NCBI RefSeq assembly: GCF_009905375.1
Contig: NC_133653.1
Span: 89,269,004 to 89,333,003 of the forward strand
DNA length: 64,000 nucleotides
Source of the DNA: Apium graveolens
Taxonomy: Eukaryota > Streptophyta > Magnoliopsida > Apiales > Apiaceae
Direction: 5' to 3'
Shown here: piece by piece, positions 32,435-44,999 of the stretch
Position numbering within the stretch: the stretch's first letter is position 1
Layout: each line of letters starts with the position of its first letter
The notes under the pieces: generated by a model
Seen by the model: only the letters and a program-made list of their open reading frames with translations
Told to the model about the DNA's origin: nothing
The model's database searches: none
Translations under genes and position numbers: made by a program

Positions 32435-34772
32435 AATGTTACTTTTCAATCACACTCCTTTTTTTATATGCCTTGTTTTTATTCATCAATCACTTGCCTT
32501 CTCTTTCTACGCTTCGATTCGATTTATGGATCACTGGTTTCCTTTTCTATGCCTCGCTTACTCTGCTAGGCATCATAAGTATCGTTCAATATTCAATCTC
32601 ATATTATTCTAATCGTCACATAGATGTCATAGGCTTTTATCTACCCTTCGTTTTACCCAAATCTGATTTATGGATTGAAAGTTATGACTAAAACAGTCAA
32701 ACAACAACCACATAGGCATATAACTCATCAATCAGATAGCACGTAGCACATAGCATGCAAGATATTTGATCAAAATAATTTTTCAAAGAAGATTCGGGGT
32801 CAAAATGATTTTCCAGGTATTTATTACGAATTTTTGAACATTTTTCGGAATTAAAATGGGACTCCGAATCATTTTATAATTGAATAATAGGGTTCGAACA
32901 CCCGAGTCTGACTTTAAAATAATTATATAATAATTATCGAGCCTTGAAAATAATTTTAAATAATATTTTAAAGCTCGAAACTATTTTTCGGAATTTTTAA
33001 ATTAATTTTAAATAATTAAATCTAATTAAATAATCACTTAAAATTAATTAATAACTAACTAAATTAATTAATCAATTATATCTAAATTAATTGACTAATT
33101 AATTAATTATCAACTAAAATTAATTAATTAAATAATTAAGATTTATTTTTGGAATTAAACTAATTTTCAGAATAATAAATAATCAATTTTGGGAATTTTA
33201 AAATAATCAAAATCAATTTTTGAAAATAATTATAAAAGAGGATACAATTTTTGAAATTTTTAGAAACAGAAATATATATTTTGGTAATTTCATGAAACTG
33301 CAGTGACTATTTTGAAACTCTGCACAACTACAGGGGATCAAGTGGTAATTTACCACCCCCCGTCTCCTTCCTCCCTTGCCGGCCGGAACTTCATGGTCGC
33401 CGCCATGGAGCTTTTCCGGTGGCTCCAATCAGGCTCAGAAACACGATTAATTCACAGGAGACATACTACAGGCAGGAGTCATTCTATGGCATCAAAATGG
33501 TTAAAATCATATTGAATCAGCCGGAACAACGGACGAAAAAATCCGCCGCCATCCGACCCCATTTTCCGATGAAAGCCTTTCGGCTACTGTTCGTTCATCA
33601 CGTATATACCAATAAATTTATCTTTCAACGATCTATTCAATGGTACCATCAATTTCAGATAATAACCCCAAACACAGAAACTCCCAAATTTCAATTAAAA
33701 ACATTCAAACCTATAAACCCTAATTTTTAAATTCGAAAATCAAACTCAATTTTCTATATGTTATTCAACTCGGTTTTTGACATATAATATACCAAAATGA
33801 CCGGGAAGAAAAGATCTACATGATTATGTCATCAAATAATATCAAAAACATCAAGAACAAAAATTCATAATTTAATCCATAATTAATTCGAATTAAAATA
33901 TTTAAATCAGAAAAATACCTTGATTTCTGGGCAAAAACAAATGGTTAATTCAAAAAGGTATTTTCGATAGCTTCATTTTGATATATCGCACGCTTGAATC
34001 GGAGTTCGATAACGCCCTCGTTCGCGCGTTTGATTCTCAAGAACGCAACGTTTTTAGGGTTTTTCTCTGTAAATTCTCTATTTTTACTGATCGATTATGA
34101 TTATACGAATAAAATAAAATAATAAAAGGGCTATATATATTTATGGAATATTGGTTCATGTTGGATCGTTTTGGATCGATAAATTAGTTACCTAGCCGCC
34201 AAGTAACTGCAAAAATGATCTGATTTGGTACCCGTATTGGATAATTATCTAAACCGGGCTTTTTATAAAACACTTTAAACGAAAATAATGTAATAATATC
34301 CCGTCTTTCGAGAATACGGGTTTTATTGATTCACCAAAATGATTATCGTGTCGAAAATCTTGCGCCGGGCCACGGGTCAAACCGTAATCCGGATTGAAAA
34401 AGTCAAAACACGGAAAATGTCTGGAATTACCAGATTAGGTTAGGAAGGAGTTTTCGGAAAAGTTTCGGGATGTAAAAACGTAAAAATGGTTGAATTTGGA
34501 CGAATCCCGGCTTTATAAAATAATTTTATAATTATTCAGAAAATAATTAATAAATTCATAAATCAATATAAAATCATATAATACTCCAAAAATTACCAGA
34601 AAAATACCTTAATTATCTGTATTTTATTCTGGACTTAATAAAATTAACATACTTATATTTACCACGTATCAACATCCACATAACAGCACCAATCGTCAAA
34701 TAATTCACCAAAAAATTATATAATAATCATTTATGGATAAAAATAATTACACGCTATGTCCCGGATATTACA
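32435..34772 (-). repeat. 5' LTR portion of another Ty3/gypsy element
   Basis: On the minus strand it starts TGTAATATCCGGGACATAGC at 34772, the start style of long gypsy (Tekay-like) LTRs, and continues leftward through A+T-rich sequence with a TATA-like stretch (AAATATATATAGCCC, near 34135) to 32435, where element B was inserted. It interrupts the gag of element E. No coding domains seen; short frames at 33213-33730 are chance. Its end and primer site are missing. Confidence 0.55.
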
Positions 34773-35749
34773 GCTTCCTTTCTGAAATCTGCCAGATGAA
34801 CTTCTTGACTTGTAGTTGGGCTTTCTTCTAAATCTAACATGACTGAATTTTGAAGCCATGTAAGCCATTAATTTATCTTCCAAGTCTCCAAGTTCATCTT
34901 GATTATAGAACTCATTTTCATCTTCCGGCTCACCTTGAGCAATTTCAACTACAACAATTTCCTTGATTGTCGAGGAGGTTGCAGCCTTAGCTTCCAAAGT
35001 TTCAGGTTCACAGGCAACAAGTGTAGTGGTTTTTGCAAGTGCCGTACTCTTGTTGTCAACAAAACCAGGGCCATAGATTATAACTCCTTGCTCTTGTTCC
35101 AATTCATGGGTTCTCAATTTTCCATAAATCACATCCAAGGGCATAGTGATAAAGTCAAGTCTTTCTCTGATGGATGTGTTCTTCTATTCCAAATGAACTG
35201 GTAGAGTCAGCATGAACTTCCTGTTAGACTCACGTATCAGATAAACTTTCCCTTTTAATTTTAGTTTGCTCAGCAGTCTTGCACATCTTTCAAAATGAAA
35301 GGACATTGTTTCTTCGGGTTGTAGTTTAAACACTTCATATTGAGTCGTCATGATATCTATTCTATTTTCTTTGACTTCAGCAGTACCTTCCATTATCAGC
35401 TCAATGGTTTTCCACATTTCCTTTGCACTATTACCTCCTAAGAGTTGATGACTCATATCTCGGTCGATTCCACTATTGTAGTTGAAGGCTTGTGTCCAGA
35501 TTTATCAGCTCCTTGTCGGTCTCCGTATATTTTGATGGATCCCTGAGAGTGTACAAGGAATTCTTACACCGATAGTGGTAGTTGATTCAGCAACCACTTC
35601 CATCGAAACATAAGGACCATTCAGTAAAATCCCAATATATAATAGATTCGAAGTTTTAATCAAAAGCATCATCTTTTTCTTCCATAGTTTGTAATGTTCT
35701 CGATCAAATGGGGAACCTTGATACTTCCAATTCTTTGGTTGTTCATCAT
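34773..35749 (-). pseudogene. Gag fragment of copia element E
   Basis: Starts MMNNQRIGSIKVPH at 35749; a frameshift follows within about 30 codons. From 35456 one frame reads MSHQLLGGNSAKEMWKTIEL and KVYLIRESNRKFMLTLPVHLE, then a TAG, then MPLDVIYGKLRTHELEQEQG and DELGDLEDKLMAYMASKFSH. It ends at GRFQKGS, just before the zinc knuckle, where the gypsy LTR begins. It is the same gag type as element A ('KIPLFD' start, 'EELEQLEDESMAQIVKRFSH'). Confidence 0.8.
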
Positions 35750-35890
35750 CTTGGCGGTATAAAATTATTTAAGATTAAAAAATTTCAAGATTGAGAATTT
35801 TTGAAAATTAAAATAATTAAAAAAAAAAATTCAAGAACTTGTTTGATTTGGTTTCTTTCTCCGGATCTTCATTTGTATGTAAATCAACAA

Positions 35891-35903
35891 GCTCTAATAC
35901 CAA
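35891..35903 (-). promoter_or_regulatory. Primer-binding site, element E
   Basis: The minus strand reads TTGGTATTAGAGC, one change from the iMet primer site, directly after the LTR end at 35905. Confidence 0.75.
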
Positions 35904-35904
35904 T

Positions 35905-37154
35905 TGTTAGTCCTAAAGTATCGTAGAAGGGGGGGTTGAATACGATACCTACAATCTTTTTCGATTCATTTCAAGTTCTTGTTAAATATATACAGAATCA
36001 AAATAGACACAAAACAATTCGAGAAATATATTATTTTATTAATATAAACCTTGAGGTTTCTAAACTCTAATGAATCAAATGATTAGCTACAATAAATTCA
36101 ACAGCATAACATTATGTTTACAAGCTTAATAAATTTAGCCTTCAATGGTGCTTCGTAAAATACAGTTGGGAGTTGAAGAAGATGATTGAATGAATTAAAA
36201 TTATTCTGCTTTTTTTGAATATAGACTTCAATTCATTTGTACACGTGGCTTATTCTTAGCCAAGTACAAAATGTATTGCTTCAGAATTCAACGAATTCAC
36301 CAAGTCACAAGTGGCGACCAGAGAGTGTAGCTTTTCCTTAGAATTAAATCCACTTGCGCACACAGGGGAAATAAGTGAGTCAATGCCTTAATATAATTCC
36401 ACTTGCGTCTCCAAGGTCACCAAGAACAACCACTTGTTCCCATGAGTACCTAGTAACAAATTTGTACTTAGTTTTTTTCTAACTGGCGACTACAAGGCAT
36501 TCCTGAGGCTCACTGGCGACCACAAGGATAAGGGGAAGGTTTTTGCCCTAGAAACTCTACTGAGTTGTGACAAGAAGGAAAGTACTCTATACTTGGAGTA
36601 TTTTTCATTCCTGTTGCGCCTAGAGTGGAAGCATTCCATACTTAGAGTTTTTTAATTCTTTTTCAATTAAGGCTAAATTCTTTCCTGTTCTGATTCACAC
36701 TTGACTGTATTAGTCTGATTTCTTCTGTATGAACTAAATTAATCCTTTCCTGATGTGTTGATGCTTGGTGCACTGGTCTGGTTCACAAACGACTCACACT
36801 AAATTGGATTCACTCAATTCTCTCTACAATTCTGAACTGATACAGCCTGTTGGTCATTTATTGCTTCAATCACTGAAACCCTTGATCTTTAATACTTCAA
36901 ACTAATACATTTTATTGTCACTAGAATTCCTTTGATATTTTATTCTTCACGGAGGCTTGAACATATTAATGAACTTCTTTCCATGACCTGGTTACGGACT
37001 TAGATCATTAATTACATCTTTTGATTCTTTGTATTTATCCAGTCTTCATCTTCAGGGTTCATGTGCTTCACAATTAATATTATTTATCTATTTATGTTTC
37101 ATGCTGAGTTATATTTCCTCGGTTACATATTACGTTACATTATGCTTTACAACA
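35905..37154 (-). repeat. 5' LTR of element E
   Basis: 1250 bp. On the minus strand it starts TGTTGTAAAGC (37154) and ends AGGACTAACA (35905). It includes CCCCCCCTTCTACGATAC near the end, the same layout as the ends of the other copia LTRs here. To the right lies element C, so E inserted into C's 3' region. Confidence 0.7.
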
Positions 37155-37266
37155 AACTTAGTATCATAAACGAAAAAGGCCTTTGTTGCAACTTTTGAAG
37201 TTATCTTTACTGTTTGTCAGAGAAGAGCTTAAACACTGATTAGGGTTTCGGAGTTTAGCACGGAGA

Positions 37267-37336
<70 letters not shown>

Positions 37337-38597
37337 AACGAGTAGAGATCGAGTTAAATTAGAGTTAAAGTGAAAAATAAAATCAAAAATTAATTTTGTA
37401 TAAATCTACACTCTTTTACTGACAAACGGTTCAGATTAGTGGGACACATGGCATGAGCATGTGTTGTATCTAATAGTCAGGGAACAAATAAAAAGGAATC
37501 ATTAAAGATGTGCACAGTTACACAAGGTAATTTTCTATAATTACTAAAACATTTTATTTTTTACACGCTACTAACCACACAATTGTAATCATTACATAAA
37601 ATCACTAACTAAATCACAACCACTAATTCAAATAAAAATACTGACTTAGGTGTTTTTTGAATAAATTCAAAAATCATCAGAGTTTAAAAGTCAGCACACA
37701 TGTTTGACTCCTATCAGTATATATTTCTATTATCAGAGTTTATTTATGCAAGATACTGTAGAGATTAAATTATCAGAATTTAACACTCTAATTATCTTTC
37801 TTATAGTAGATAGCAAGAATACATGGTATGAGTGTTTAATACAATCATCAGAATTTAAGAAATAATGATACTAAGAAATATTAAATACCAAACTCTGATC
37901 ACTTATGCATGTTATAGAAAATAATTTATTCATCGGTATTTGAGAAATATTCTGAGATCATTTTCAACTCATTCACCAGTCTTGTAAAAGTAGCTTCACG
38001 AAGTGGTTTAGTGAAGATATCTGTTAATTGTTGATCTGTAGGCATAAAGTGCAATTCCACTGTACCATCCATAACATGATCCCTTATGAAATGATACCTT
38101 ATGCTGATGTGCTTAGTCATTGAGTGTTGTCCTGGAATTCTGTTATTGCAATAGCACTTTAATTATCATAATATATAATAATCTAACCTATAATCCAGTA
38201 ATTGATTCTTCATCCAAAGAACTTGTGCACAGCAGCTTCCTGCATTAATGTACTCAGCTTTTGTAGTAGAAGTGGAAATCGACTTTTATTTCTTGCTAAA
38301 CCAAGAAACCAATCTGCCTCCAAGAAATTGGCAGATTCCAAAAGTGTTTTTCCTGTCTATTTTACATCCTGCAAAATCATATTCGAATATCCAATTAGCT
38401 TAAAATATGAATCCTTAGGATACCACAACCTAAAATTCATGGTTCCTATGAGATATTTGAAAATTATTTTTACAGCTAATATATGTGGTTCCCTTGAATC
38501 GGCTTGGAACCTTGCACATAGACAGGTAGCATATATGATATCAGGCTTACTATAAGTCAAATATAAGAGTGAGTCAATCATACCTCTGTAGTTAGTT
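37155..38597 (-). pseudogene. Copia element C, left piece: RNase H and 3' spacer
   Basis: On the minus strand from 38597: GTEVYDSLLYL-like residues (IDSLLYLTYSKPDIIYATCL), NFRLWYPKDSYFKLIGYSN, then frameshifts; from 38120 MTKHISIRYHFIRDHVMDGT to [20 protein letters not shown]. The RNase H ends near 37926 and is followed by an A+T-rich spacer with an (AG)33 tract. The upstream part of the same gene continues at 51126, on the other side of element D. Confidence 0.8.
37269..37334 (+). repeat. (AG)33 microsatellite
   Basis: Uninterrupted AG repeat of 66 bases in the spacer of element C. The same spacer in element B (27995-28040) has only short AG runs, so the array probably expanded after insertion. 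Confidence 0.95.
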
Positions 38598-39097
38598 TGT
38601 TAGACCCTTAATCAACTGTAGAGGGGGGGAATATAGTTAATACAATCAATTCGACAAAATTTCAACAGAATCAACAGTTTTTATATTAACTGATAAAAAC
38701 TTATTACAAACGTACTCTCTCGAAAGGATGAACAAATATCCTTGAGAGTTGCTAGGTTATGCGAAAGATATAACAATGTCGCAATGCATATAGCATGAAC
38801 CTAATCTATGCTTTATATAGAGCACAACTACATAATGTATAAGGATTCCTATTCTATTAACAACAAAGAAACCTATACAATGCTTCTGAGATAAAGTCAT
38901 TCACCGCCTTGAATTCCTGTTTCCTTTTCCTTATCGAAGATCAACTGATGTGACAAATACTGATTACATCATCCGTTGACATCATCATCTGTCGATATCC
39001 TTATTCGTCGATATCATCATCCGTTGGTGTCATCAACATTCGTTGATGTAAGTTCTGATGTGAACTTCTGATAGTTTCTGTTTCATATCATCAATTG
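38598..39097 (-). repeat. 3' LTR of element D
   Basis: On the + strand it starts TGTTAGACCC and runs to ATCATCAATTG. The last ~9 bases of the LTR start (GATCCTAACA in the right copy) and the polypurine tract are missing, replaced by CGTTTATTATGG, so a small deletion removed the inner LTR edge. Confidence 0.85.
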
Positions 39098-39249
39098 CGT
39101 TTATTATGGAAATATGGACAAGTTCCAATTAATGATGTCAAAAATATCTAAATACAGGAATCAAGTATGCATATTAAATCTTGCTTCAGTGAATATCAGA
39201 CTTTACTCTTCTTCCAGAACTGCTTCTTTAACTTGAGCAATGTTAGAGG

Positions 39250-41133
39250 TTAATTCATGTTCTTCAGCTCAGAAAGCTCCATAATTCTTCCTTCTTTGAT
39301 GATTTCTTCTTCTTCACATTTTTCTTCAATATCATAAGCTTGAACTACTGTATAGATTGGATCTATGAGATTTAATTTCCTTAGATATGTTTTCTTCTTC
39401 GCAACAGTTTTGGCTTTTGACTTTGAAATCTTCGACTTCTCTCCTATCTTCTCTTTTCCTTTAAGCTTCATGTCAGCAGTTACAGTAACTTATGATCTGA
39501 GATCTTCTGCCTGACTGATTTCTTTTATTACTACACCTCTGGTTGGTCTGTTAGAAGGATCATCTTCATAAAGTACTTGAGAAATAACAGCAACATCAAT
39601 ATTTGTTGTCTTCATGGAATTCTTGAAGTCTTCCTCCATTTGCCTCAGCTGTTCAAGATCAACTACAGGATTTTCTTTTGAAAATATTCTTCTACTTACC
39701 TTAGAGTCAAATAATTGAATCTTTGGATCCTTGTAGAACAAAGTTGTCTTTCTTCCTTTAACTTTCAGAGTTTGAAGATATTTATTTGCTTCAGCACTAG
39801 CTTCTATCTCCAGAATACCTTGGTCTTATCAGCAACAATTGTGACTTGTGAAGATTTTTGCATTTCTGTAGTCACAGTCAAATCTTCTACTCTTCTTTCA
39901 TTCCTCTTACTTTCTCCACCTTGTCTAGATTGAAATCTAGTTATTACTTTTGATGAACCACTAACTCCAACTAGCTCTTCACCTTTTCTCCTTTCACTAT
40001 CCTTATATCCCCCCCTTATTACCTCCATCAGGATTTTCATCATCAATACTTGTCAATGTCAACTGTTTGCATTAAATTTAACAATTTTCTCCCCTTTTTT
40101 GGCATCATCACCAAGTAGTAGAGAAAGAATCAGCTCCATTGAATTCTGTACTTTTGTAAGTTGAGCAGACATTTGAGCTTGTTTAGTTTCCAATCTAGCT
40201 TGACTGGCTTCAATTTCAGTTTTCCTGACAACTATTGGTGAAATTTATTTCTGAATTTCCTGATGAGTAGCCAGTTTTAAAGTAAACAATGATTCTTTAA
40301 TCTGATTGAGTTGAGTAGTAGTTGCTTCATGAGCTGTGTGTAAGGATCTGACAACTATAGTTAATGCTTTCAGATGATTGAGTATATCAGGATTTGTAAT
40401 CTTCTGTCTGCCGTTTCCAGATGTGCAACAGCTTTTGTTCTAGAAATAGGATATGTATCATCTTTTCAATGAGCATTCCAGAGATTATCAAAATAATGCT
40501 TTCTTTCACAGCATCTAACTCTTTCATTTTCTGTTGTCTCACATGCATAGGCATATCTTCAGGGAAGAAAAGATCATCATCGGGATCTATAATAGCATTA
40601 GAAATATTAGCTTCTTCACTATCATTAGATTCTTCAACAGCAACCGGATTTTGCACTAATTGCTAAACTTCATCACCAGCTTCAGCATGTAGAATAGAAT
40701 TAGAAATTGGTGCAATATGTGATCCAGCAGCTTTAGAAGCTTCCACACCTTCAACAGTTAACTCCACATCTTCAAGTATTGTAGATAAATGAATTGGAGC
40801 TTCGAGATGAACTTCTAGAATCTTAGTTCCTGTAACATGCTGTGGTGATTCTGAAATGGATGAAACTTTATAAATGGACTGTTGTGCTACTACATCTTCA
40901 GCAACAACAAGGATTATCTCAGGTGATGGTAAAGTAGAGTAAATGGACTGTTTTTCAACAAAAACATGGATTGTCTCATGTGGTGGAATAGTAGAATGTA
41001 TGGGTTGCAAGAAAGTATCAGTACTTAGAATTGTAGGGAGATTAATAGCCCTTGATATATCAGATTTTTCTTGAGATCCAATAGATTGTTGTTCAACATT
41101 TGTTTCTTTAGTACTCTGAGCACCTGCAAACAT
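39250..41133 (-). pseudogene. Third ORF of element D
   Basis: Starts about MFAGAQSTKETNVEQQSIGS (41133) with Thr/Ser/Ile/Glu-rich sequence (a repeated QxSIYxxxxxxE pattern), then DDDLFFPEDMPMHVRQQKMK, a Ser/Gln-rich part broken by stops, and from 39741 VSRRIFSKENPVVDLEQLRQ, the counterpart of SKRLFLKENPGMDFESLKEE in element B. It ends with a Lys-rich patch and LTSNIAQVKEAVLEEE near 39245-39200, matching B's TSDIAxV repeats. Role unknown; SIRE-type elements have an env-like gene at this place. Confidence 0.6.
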
Positions 41134-42348
41134 ATAGCAATTAAAACTTAATCTCTCTATTCTTTTAAAGTAGTCTCACTACTCCTCACACCACACATCT
41201 CATGACTTTTAATAGTCAGAGCTTCCTCACAAGGATTACTAAATCCTATCTCTCATCTACCTCTCTTTTTTCCAGGAAGGATCCTGCCTCGCTTAAATTC
41301 TGTTTTTCTCTCAATCTTTTCACACATCTCACAGAAAAAGGCTCAGAAAGATTGTCTTACAGAAATAAGAGGTGGCTAAAGAAGGGTGATATGTGGTCAT
41401 ACAACTAGAGGTAGTCCTTAAATAAGGTCTAGAAGTAATCATACCAACAAGATTTATATAATGAAAAATATAATATATACTGAAAAGACTGAATCAGTAT
41501 TTAGAATAAATGCTGATAAAGTAATAACAGTTTTATACCTTGTAAATCCACAATTGAGCTCACAGTTGATAATGTGGTTATGACAGTTATTGTTCATTAA
41601 TATTGAGAACCTCCATTTGAATTAGAGAGGATTTGATCAGGTTACTGTCATGTACCATGATCTCAAACCTTGTTCTTCTTGTAAAGAATTAACACTTGAA
41701 TGTGTCTATTGAAAGCTATCACGGAGTCTTCAGTAAAAACTGATTAAACCTCTGGGTCTCTGTTAGTATCATTAAGATCTACCTCAGCAAGTAGTCTCCA
41801 ACCAACTAAATGTTGTTTCTGAGTGGTGAGCACAATTCAAGAATTATGTCAGTTGATTTTTGGCAACATTTGAGAAAAGAATTCAAGTGTTTCAATTGTG
41901 AGAAGAAATTTAAGATTTAAAAAAAAGTACTGTTAAGAAATAAGTGTGAACAACTTTCTTGATGGGAAAAAGAAAGTTTCCAAGAATTTGAATAGAATGT
42001 AACACTCAAAGATAATAATCCTTATTGACTAAGAATTAAATCTTTCATAAATTTCTTATTTAACAATAGTTCCCTCCTACAGTGTGCTCAATCTGTACTG
42101 AATTGATCACATGAACTTAAACAGAGATTAGTTTATTCACATGCACTATTAAAACATCTGAAGTTAAGCATGTAATACTGATTTAGATATCAACAGTTAA
42201 AAAGCATTCAAGCACACACAAGATAGTAAGCAATTATTCACTTAAAGAAACAAAGAAGACAGAAAGATTTTCATTAATTATGAAGACGATGAATACAAAG
42301 CAGAATCATAAGATAGTCCTAACACAAGCTAGAAACTATTCCTATAAA
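41134..42348 (-). other. Non-coding spacer in element D
   Basis: A+T-rich spacer between the small ORF and the third ORF. The first third ORF codons may lie here, in broken frames. Nothing else recognised. Confidence 0.4.
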
Positions 42349-42750
42349 CTATCCCATCTTCAACTTCTTTAGAGCTTCTTGCTTCTTCATGGCTTGGAGG
42401 TGATAAATTCCCGAGATAGTCTTTTCAAGAGAAATGATGTTCTCTTGTAACTCAAGAGTTTCAAGTCTCTGGCGTTCAGCCTCTTTGGCTCACCGCTCAT
42501 CTTCAAGAGTAATTTCCAACTGAAACAACTGAAGATCCAGTCGTTGGTCACTTAACAACTCCTCATAGACCGATGATGGAACATCATGAGGACTAAAGAT
42601 TTGATCGTTAATCTTAACTCTACGTCCCCAGGGGTCATAATAGATACGACCCTTATCGAGCTTGAAAGCGGGATAGTAAGTTCCAGCAAGTACGAGTGCA
42701 AAATAGACGAAGAGCCATGAACATCTGAGAAGATGAGGATTTGTGTTCAA
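42349..42750 (-). pseudogene. Small ORF between RNase H and third ORF, element D
   Basis: 133 codons from MNTNPHLLRCSWLFVYFALV to KKLKMG, with one internal TGA (42491-42489) where CGA (Arg) is likely. It has a hydrophobic N-terminal stretch (WLFVYFALVLAGTYY), a middle DKGRIYYDPWGRRVKI, and a C-terminal heptad-like helix (ERQRLETLELQENIISLEKT). I do not recognise the family. The hydrophobic start could be a membrane anchor. No counterpart seen in element B's spacer. It could be part of the third-ORF system or a captured fragment. Confidence 0.5.
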
Positions 42751-43394
42751 GATGACTTAAAATTTGAGTGATTTGAAGTGAAACGACAGTGAGAAGTTTT
42801 GAGAGTGGGGGGTTGTATATATAGCAGAGAGGTTTAGAAACTGATGGGACTCTTTGATTAACCATGTAATAATTAACCATAATACAAATACACGATTACG
42901 TGTATCTAGGCAAACAAAAAGTAATCTCTCTCTTCAGATTCTTATTCCCAATGTAAATACTCAAGTTTTACTAGATACTTGCATCAGTAGCTAACCCATT
43001 TAAGCAATTAAAAGATATTCCATTATCTCACTGAATAATTAAAAATATTGTTTAACCATTTATTTCGAACAAGTTCAAAATAATCAATGAAGTATAACAA
43101 TCAATCATGTTTTGATCATTATCAGTATTTTAATTATGACTACTAGGACTTATCAGTCAAAATTGGGTTGACCAATATCAGAATTTATCAACTACTGATA
43201 GAACCTATTAGTCAAAACAAATTTAACTAATAACAGAGCATGTAAGCATGATCAGTAATTCAACATGTAGTTTTCACATAAAATCATTTAGCACAATTTG
43301 CATGTTATCATGGCATCGACATTTAGCACAATAATCAGTATCTAACAAAAAATGGCAAATAATAAGATACCATGCTTCAATAATATCAGCAATC
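42751..43394 (-). other. Spacer after RNase H, element D
   Basis: A+T-rich, with many TCAGTA/TACTGA motifs. On the minus strand, CTCTGCTATATATACAACCC (near 42830-42811) is a TATA-like box about 65 bp before the small ORF's start. Confidence 0.45.
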
Positions 43395-44159
43395 TTAATT
43401 ATCAGAGTTTGAGAATTGTACTGAAATCATTCCCAATTCATTTACCAATCTTGTGAATGTAGCTTCACAAAGAGGCTTGGTGAATATATCTGCTACTTGC
43501 TGATTTGTTGGAACAAAGACCAATTCCGTTGTACCTGCTTCCACATGTTCCCTTATAAAATCGTACCTAATACTGATGTGCTTAGTCATTGAATGTTGCA
43601 CTGGATTTCCTGTCATTGCAATAGCACTTTGATTATCACAATATATAGGAATAGAAGTATAGTCTAACCCATAATCCAGTAATTGATTCTTCATCCATAG
43701 AATCTGAGCACAACAGCTTCCTACTGCAATGTATTCTGCTTCTGCAGTTGATGTGGAAATTGGCTTCTGTTTCTTGCTGTACCAAGAAACCAATCTGCCA
43801 CCAAAAAATTGGAAGCTTCCAGAAGTGCTTTTCCTGTCTATTTTGTATCCTACAAAATCAGCATCTGAATATCCAATTAGCTTAAAGTCTGAATCTCTAG
43901 GATACCATAATCCCAGATTCATGGTGCCTTTGAGATACTTAAAAATTCTTTTCACATCTAATAGATGAGGTTCTCTAGGATCAGCTTGGAACCTTTCACA
44001 GAGACATGTAGCATACATGATATCAGGTCTTCTAGCAGTCAGATATAGGAGTGAGCCAACCATACCTCTGTAGTTAGTTATATCTACTGAAGAACCAGTA
44101 TTTAAATCTAACTTGGTTGCAGTGGCCATGGGAGTTGATGAAGTTGAGCAGTCTTGCAT
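43395..44159 (-). pseudogene. RNase H domain (with end of RT), element D
   Basis: Open for 254 codons: [140 protein letters not shown]. All the expected copia RNase H blocks are present without a stop, though the upstream RT is broken, so the piece cannot be made as part of a working polyprotein. Confidence 0.9.
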
Positions 44160-44180
44160 TCCAAATCTTTTGAGTAGATT

Positions 44181-44960
44181 TCAGGTGTATTTGGATTGAT
44201 TTATGAAGATTCCTTTATTAGTCAGTTTAACTTGTAACCCCAGAAAATAACTCAGTTTTCCCATCATACTCACTTGATACCTGGACTGCATTAGCTTTGC
44301 AATTCTCTCACAAAGTTTATCATTAGTAGATCCAAAAATGATATCATCAACATGTATATGTACTAATAACAAGTCCTTACCATGGTATTTATAAAAGAGA
44401 GTTTTGTCAATTGTACCTCTTGTGAAACCACTCTCTAGCAGAAATAGAGCAAGTGTTTCATACCAGACCCTTGGAGCTTGCTTCAGTCCATAGAGTGTTT
44501 TATCCAGTAAGTAGACATGATCTGGATACCTTGAATCAATGAACCCTGGAGGCTGTTCAACATAAACTTCCTATTCGAGTTCTCCATTTAAAAATGCACT
44601 CTTTACATCCATTTGGAACACCTTAAACTTCTTGTGAGCAGCATAGGCAAGAAAGATTATAATTGCCTCAAGCCTTGCAACTGAAGCAAATGTCTCATTA
44701 TAATTAATGCCTTCTTATTGTGAGTATCCCTTTACAACCAGTCTTGCTTTATTCCTTGTAACAATGCCCTCACTGTCAGTTTTATTTCTGAACATCCATT
44801 TGTGCCGACTACAGATCTGTTCTTTGGTCTTGGCACAAGAGTCCAGATTTTGTTCCTTTCAAATTCATTGTGTTCCTCTTGCATTGCTGTGACCCAGTCA
44901 GAGCTTCTTCAACCTTATTAGGTTCAGTTTGAGATAGAAAAGAATGGTAGAGACATTCAT
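44181..44960 (-). pseudogene. Reverse transcriptase, element D, frameshifted
   Basis: Blocks in shifting frames: [24 protein letters not shown] (44880-44820), [18 protein letters not shown] (44630-44570), LYGLKQAPRVWYETLALFL (44510-44450). From 44372 the catalytic region reads [16 protein letters not shown], with His replacing Tyr of the YVDD box. A stop separates it from the RNase H. Confidence 0.85.
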
Positions 44961-44999
44961 TGTGAGTGGATTTTCTTGTTCTTACACCACTGTCAGGGT

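Noticed and set aside
33213..33730. Short frames on both strands in the 33-kb region
   Set aside because: They lie in a gypsy LTR; the peptides have no recognisable domain and no conserved partner in the window.
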